In this document: one piece after another, positions 7,038 to 7,708 of the stretch
Layout: each line of letters starts with the position of its first letter
Numbering within the stretch: position 1 is the stretch's first letter
Assembly: GCA_026224995.1 (NCBI GenBank)
Contig: JAMFRX010000031.1
Span: 1 to 7,708, forward strand
Length of the DNA: 7,708 nucleotides
Direction: 5' to 3'
Source: Puia dinghuensis
GTDB taxonomy: Bacteria; Bacteroidota; Bacteroidia; Chitinophagales; Chitinophagaceae
Made by a program: the position numbers and the translations under genes
The notes under the pieces: model-generated
Told to the model about the DNA's origin: nothing
Databases searched by the model: none
Seen by the model: only the letters and a program-made list of their open reading frames with translations

Positions 7038-7708
7038 GCTCGTAGACCGCCACAGTCTGGGGCGGCAACCGCACCGTGCCCCCAGCGGCAATCGCCGCCG
7101 GCAGGTCTGCCGAGCTCAGCAGTTTCCGCCACTGGCCGCCCACCGCCACCGCATAACCGATTTCCGCATATAGCTCCAGCTCGGCAGAAAAATTGAACAG
7201 GCAGACCAGGTGCCGCTCTCCCCCGCTTGAATACCTGTAAACAGCGAGCCCTTTGCTGCCCAGCACGTCCACTCTCATCCGATGCTTTGAAAGATCGGCC
7301 AGCAAGGGATGTTCACGGCGCAGCCGGATAAGCTCCCGATACCATAGCAGCAAGATACGGTGCCAGCCCTCCCCCCGTTGCTCCCAACAAAGTTTCGATT
7401 TCAGAAAAAGCGCCTCCTCCTGCGGATCGTGCACCTCGCCTTCAAAACGGAAAGTGGCGAATTGCTGCCGCCGCCCTTCCACCAGTCCGGCCGTAGTCGC
7501 CGGATCCTGGTAGTCGGAGAAAAAATAGAACGGCGCGTCCTCACCATATTCTTCACCCATGAACAACATTGGCACATAGGGCGACAACAGCACCGTCGCC
7601 GCCGCCAGCTTCAACGCCGGCAGCTCCACCAATGCGGCCAGCCGTTCTCCCCCCGGCCGGTTACCCGGAAGATCGTGATTCTCGTTGAAGACGATAAAAT
7701 GCTCTCCC
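6982..7708 (-). CDS. treZ: Malto-oligosyltrehalose trehalohydrolase TreZ, C-terminal part
   Basis: TreZ (EC 3.2.1.141) cuts trehalose from the end of malto-oligosyltrehalose made by TreY. Reading from the right edge on the minus strand gives 241 codons ending in TGA at 6984-6982; roughly the first 60% of a usual ~580-620-residue protein lies outside the window. The fragment starts in GH13 region IV (FNENHDLPGNR; the conserved Asp is codon 7674-7672). It continues with LLSPYVPMLFMGEEYGEDAPFYFFSDY, here named by its key parts LLSP, FMGEEYGE and PFYFFSDY, which together are characteristic of TreZ. The C-terminal beta-sandwich ends at LPPQTVAVYEL. After that an extra 17-residue tail, NPLWEPPGLAAGQTTGR, is encoded antisense to the glgX 3' end. 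The family usually uses HDQVGN; here it is HDLPGN, a modest change near the active site. The reading frame stays open to the edge, so the true start is not visible. The gene converges on glgX. Confidence 0.92.
   Translation of the reverse strand, partial: GEHFIVFNENHDLPGNRPGGERLAALVELPALKLAAATVLLSPYVPMLFMGEEYGEDAPFYFFSDYQDPATTAGLVEGRRQQFATFRFEGEVHDPQEEALFLKSKLCWEQRGEGWHRILLLWYRELIRLRREHPLLADLSKHRMRVDVLGSKGLAVYRYSSGGERHLVCLFNFSAELELYAEIGYAVAVGGQWRKLLSSADLPAAIAAGGTVRLPPQTVAVYELNPLWEPPGLAAGQTTGR

Noticed and set aside
6366..7091. Minus-strand open frame of 241 codons across the glgX 3' part
   Set aside because: Antisense shadow of glgX with no family motifs. The true minus-strand gene here is treZ in a different frame, ending at 6982.

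Overview
The window holds five protein-coding genes and almost no non-coding DNA. I see no RNA genes, mobile elements, CRISPR arrays or phage genes. The composition is moderately GC-rich. None of the three complete genes nor the divergent partial gene has a convincing Shine-Dalgarno sequence at its start. That, plus the gene content, suggests a Bacteroidota bacterium, perhaps a Chitinophagaceae-like soil lineage. The taxonomic placement is inference and no marker gene here proves it.

Layout. Positions 1-1654 (minus strand) carry the first 551 residues of a transketolase whose C-terminus lies beyond the left edge. A 109-bp AT-rich spacer (1655-1763) separates it from a divergent plus-strand run. 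This spacer contains a perfect 13-bp inverted repeat, and one arm of the repeat covers the transketolase start codon. On the plus strand come a GH15 glucoamylase/trehalase-type glycoside hydrolase (1764-3584, GTG start), an Nramp-family metal transporter with non-canonical metal-site residues (3584-4861, sharing one base with the GH15 stop codon), and a GlgX/TreX-type glycogen debranching enzyme (4914-7037). Converging on the last gene from the right edge is the C-terminal part of malto-oligosyltrehalose trehalohydrolase TreZ (6982-7708, minus). Its 3' end overlaps the glgX 3' end by 56 bp.

How the genes fit together. GlgX/TreX removes branches from glycogen or similar alpha-glucans. The linear malto-oligosaccharides produced are the usual input to TreY and TreZ, which make trehalose; treY is not in the window. 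The GH15 enzyme would release glucose from alpha-glucans or split trehalose. Transketolase carries sugar phosphates through the pentose phosphate pathway. The window therefore looks like a glycogen/trehalose storage-and-turnover locus with a built-in metal transporter. The individual enzymes belong to known families. The points worth a second look are the start-codon hairpin with its mirrored small ORF, the unusual Nramp site coupled to a GH15 gene, and the glgX/treZ tail overlap. I found no clear sign of a wholly new system.
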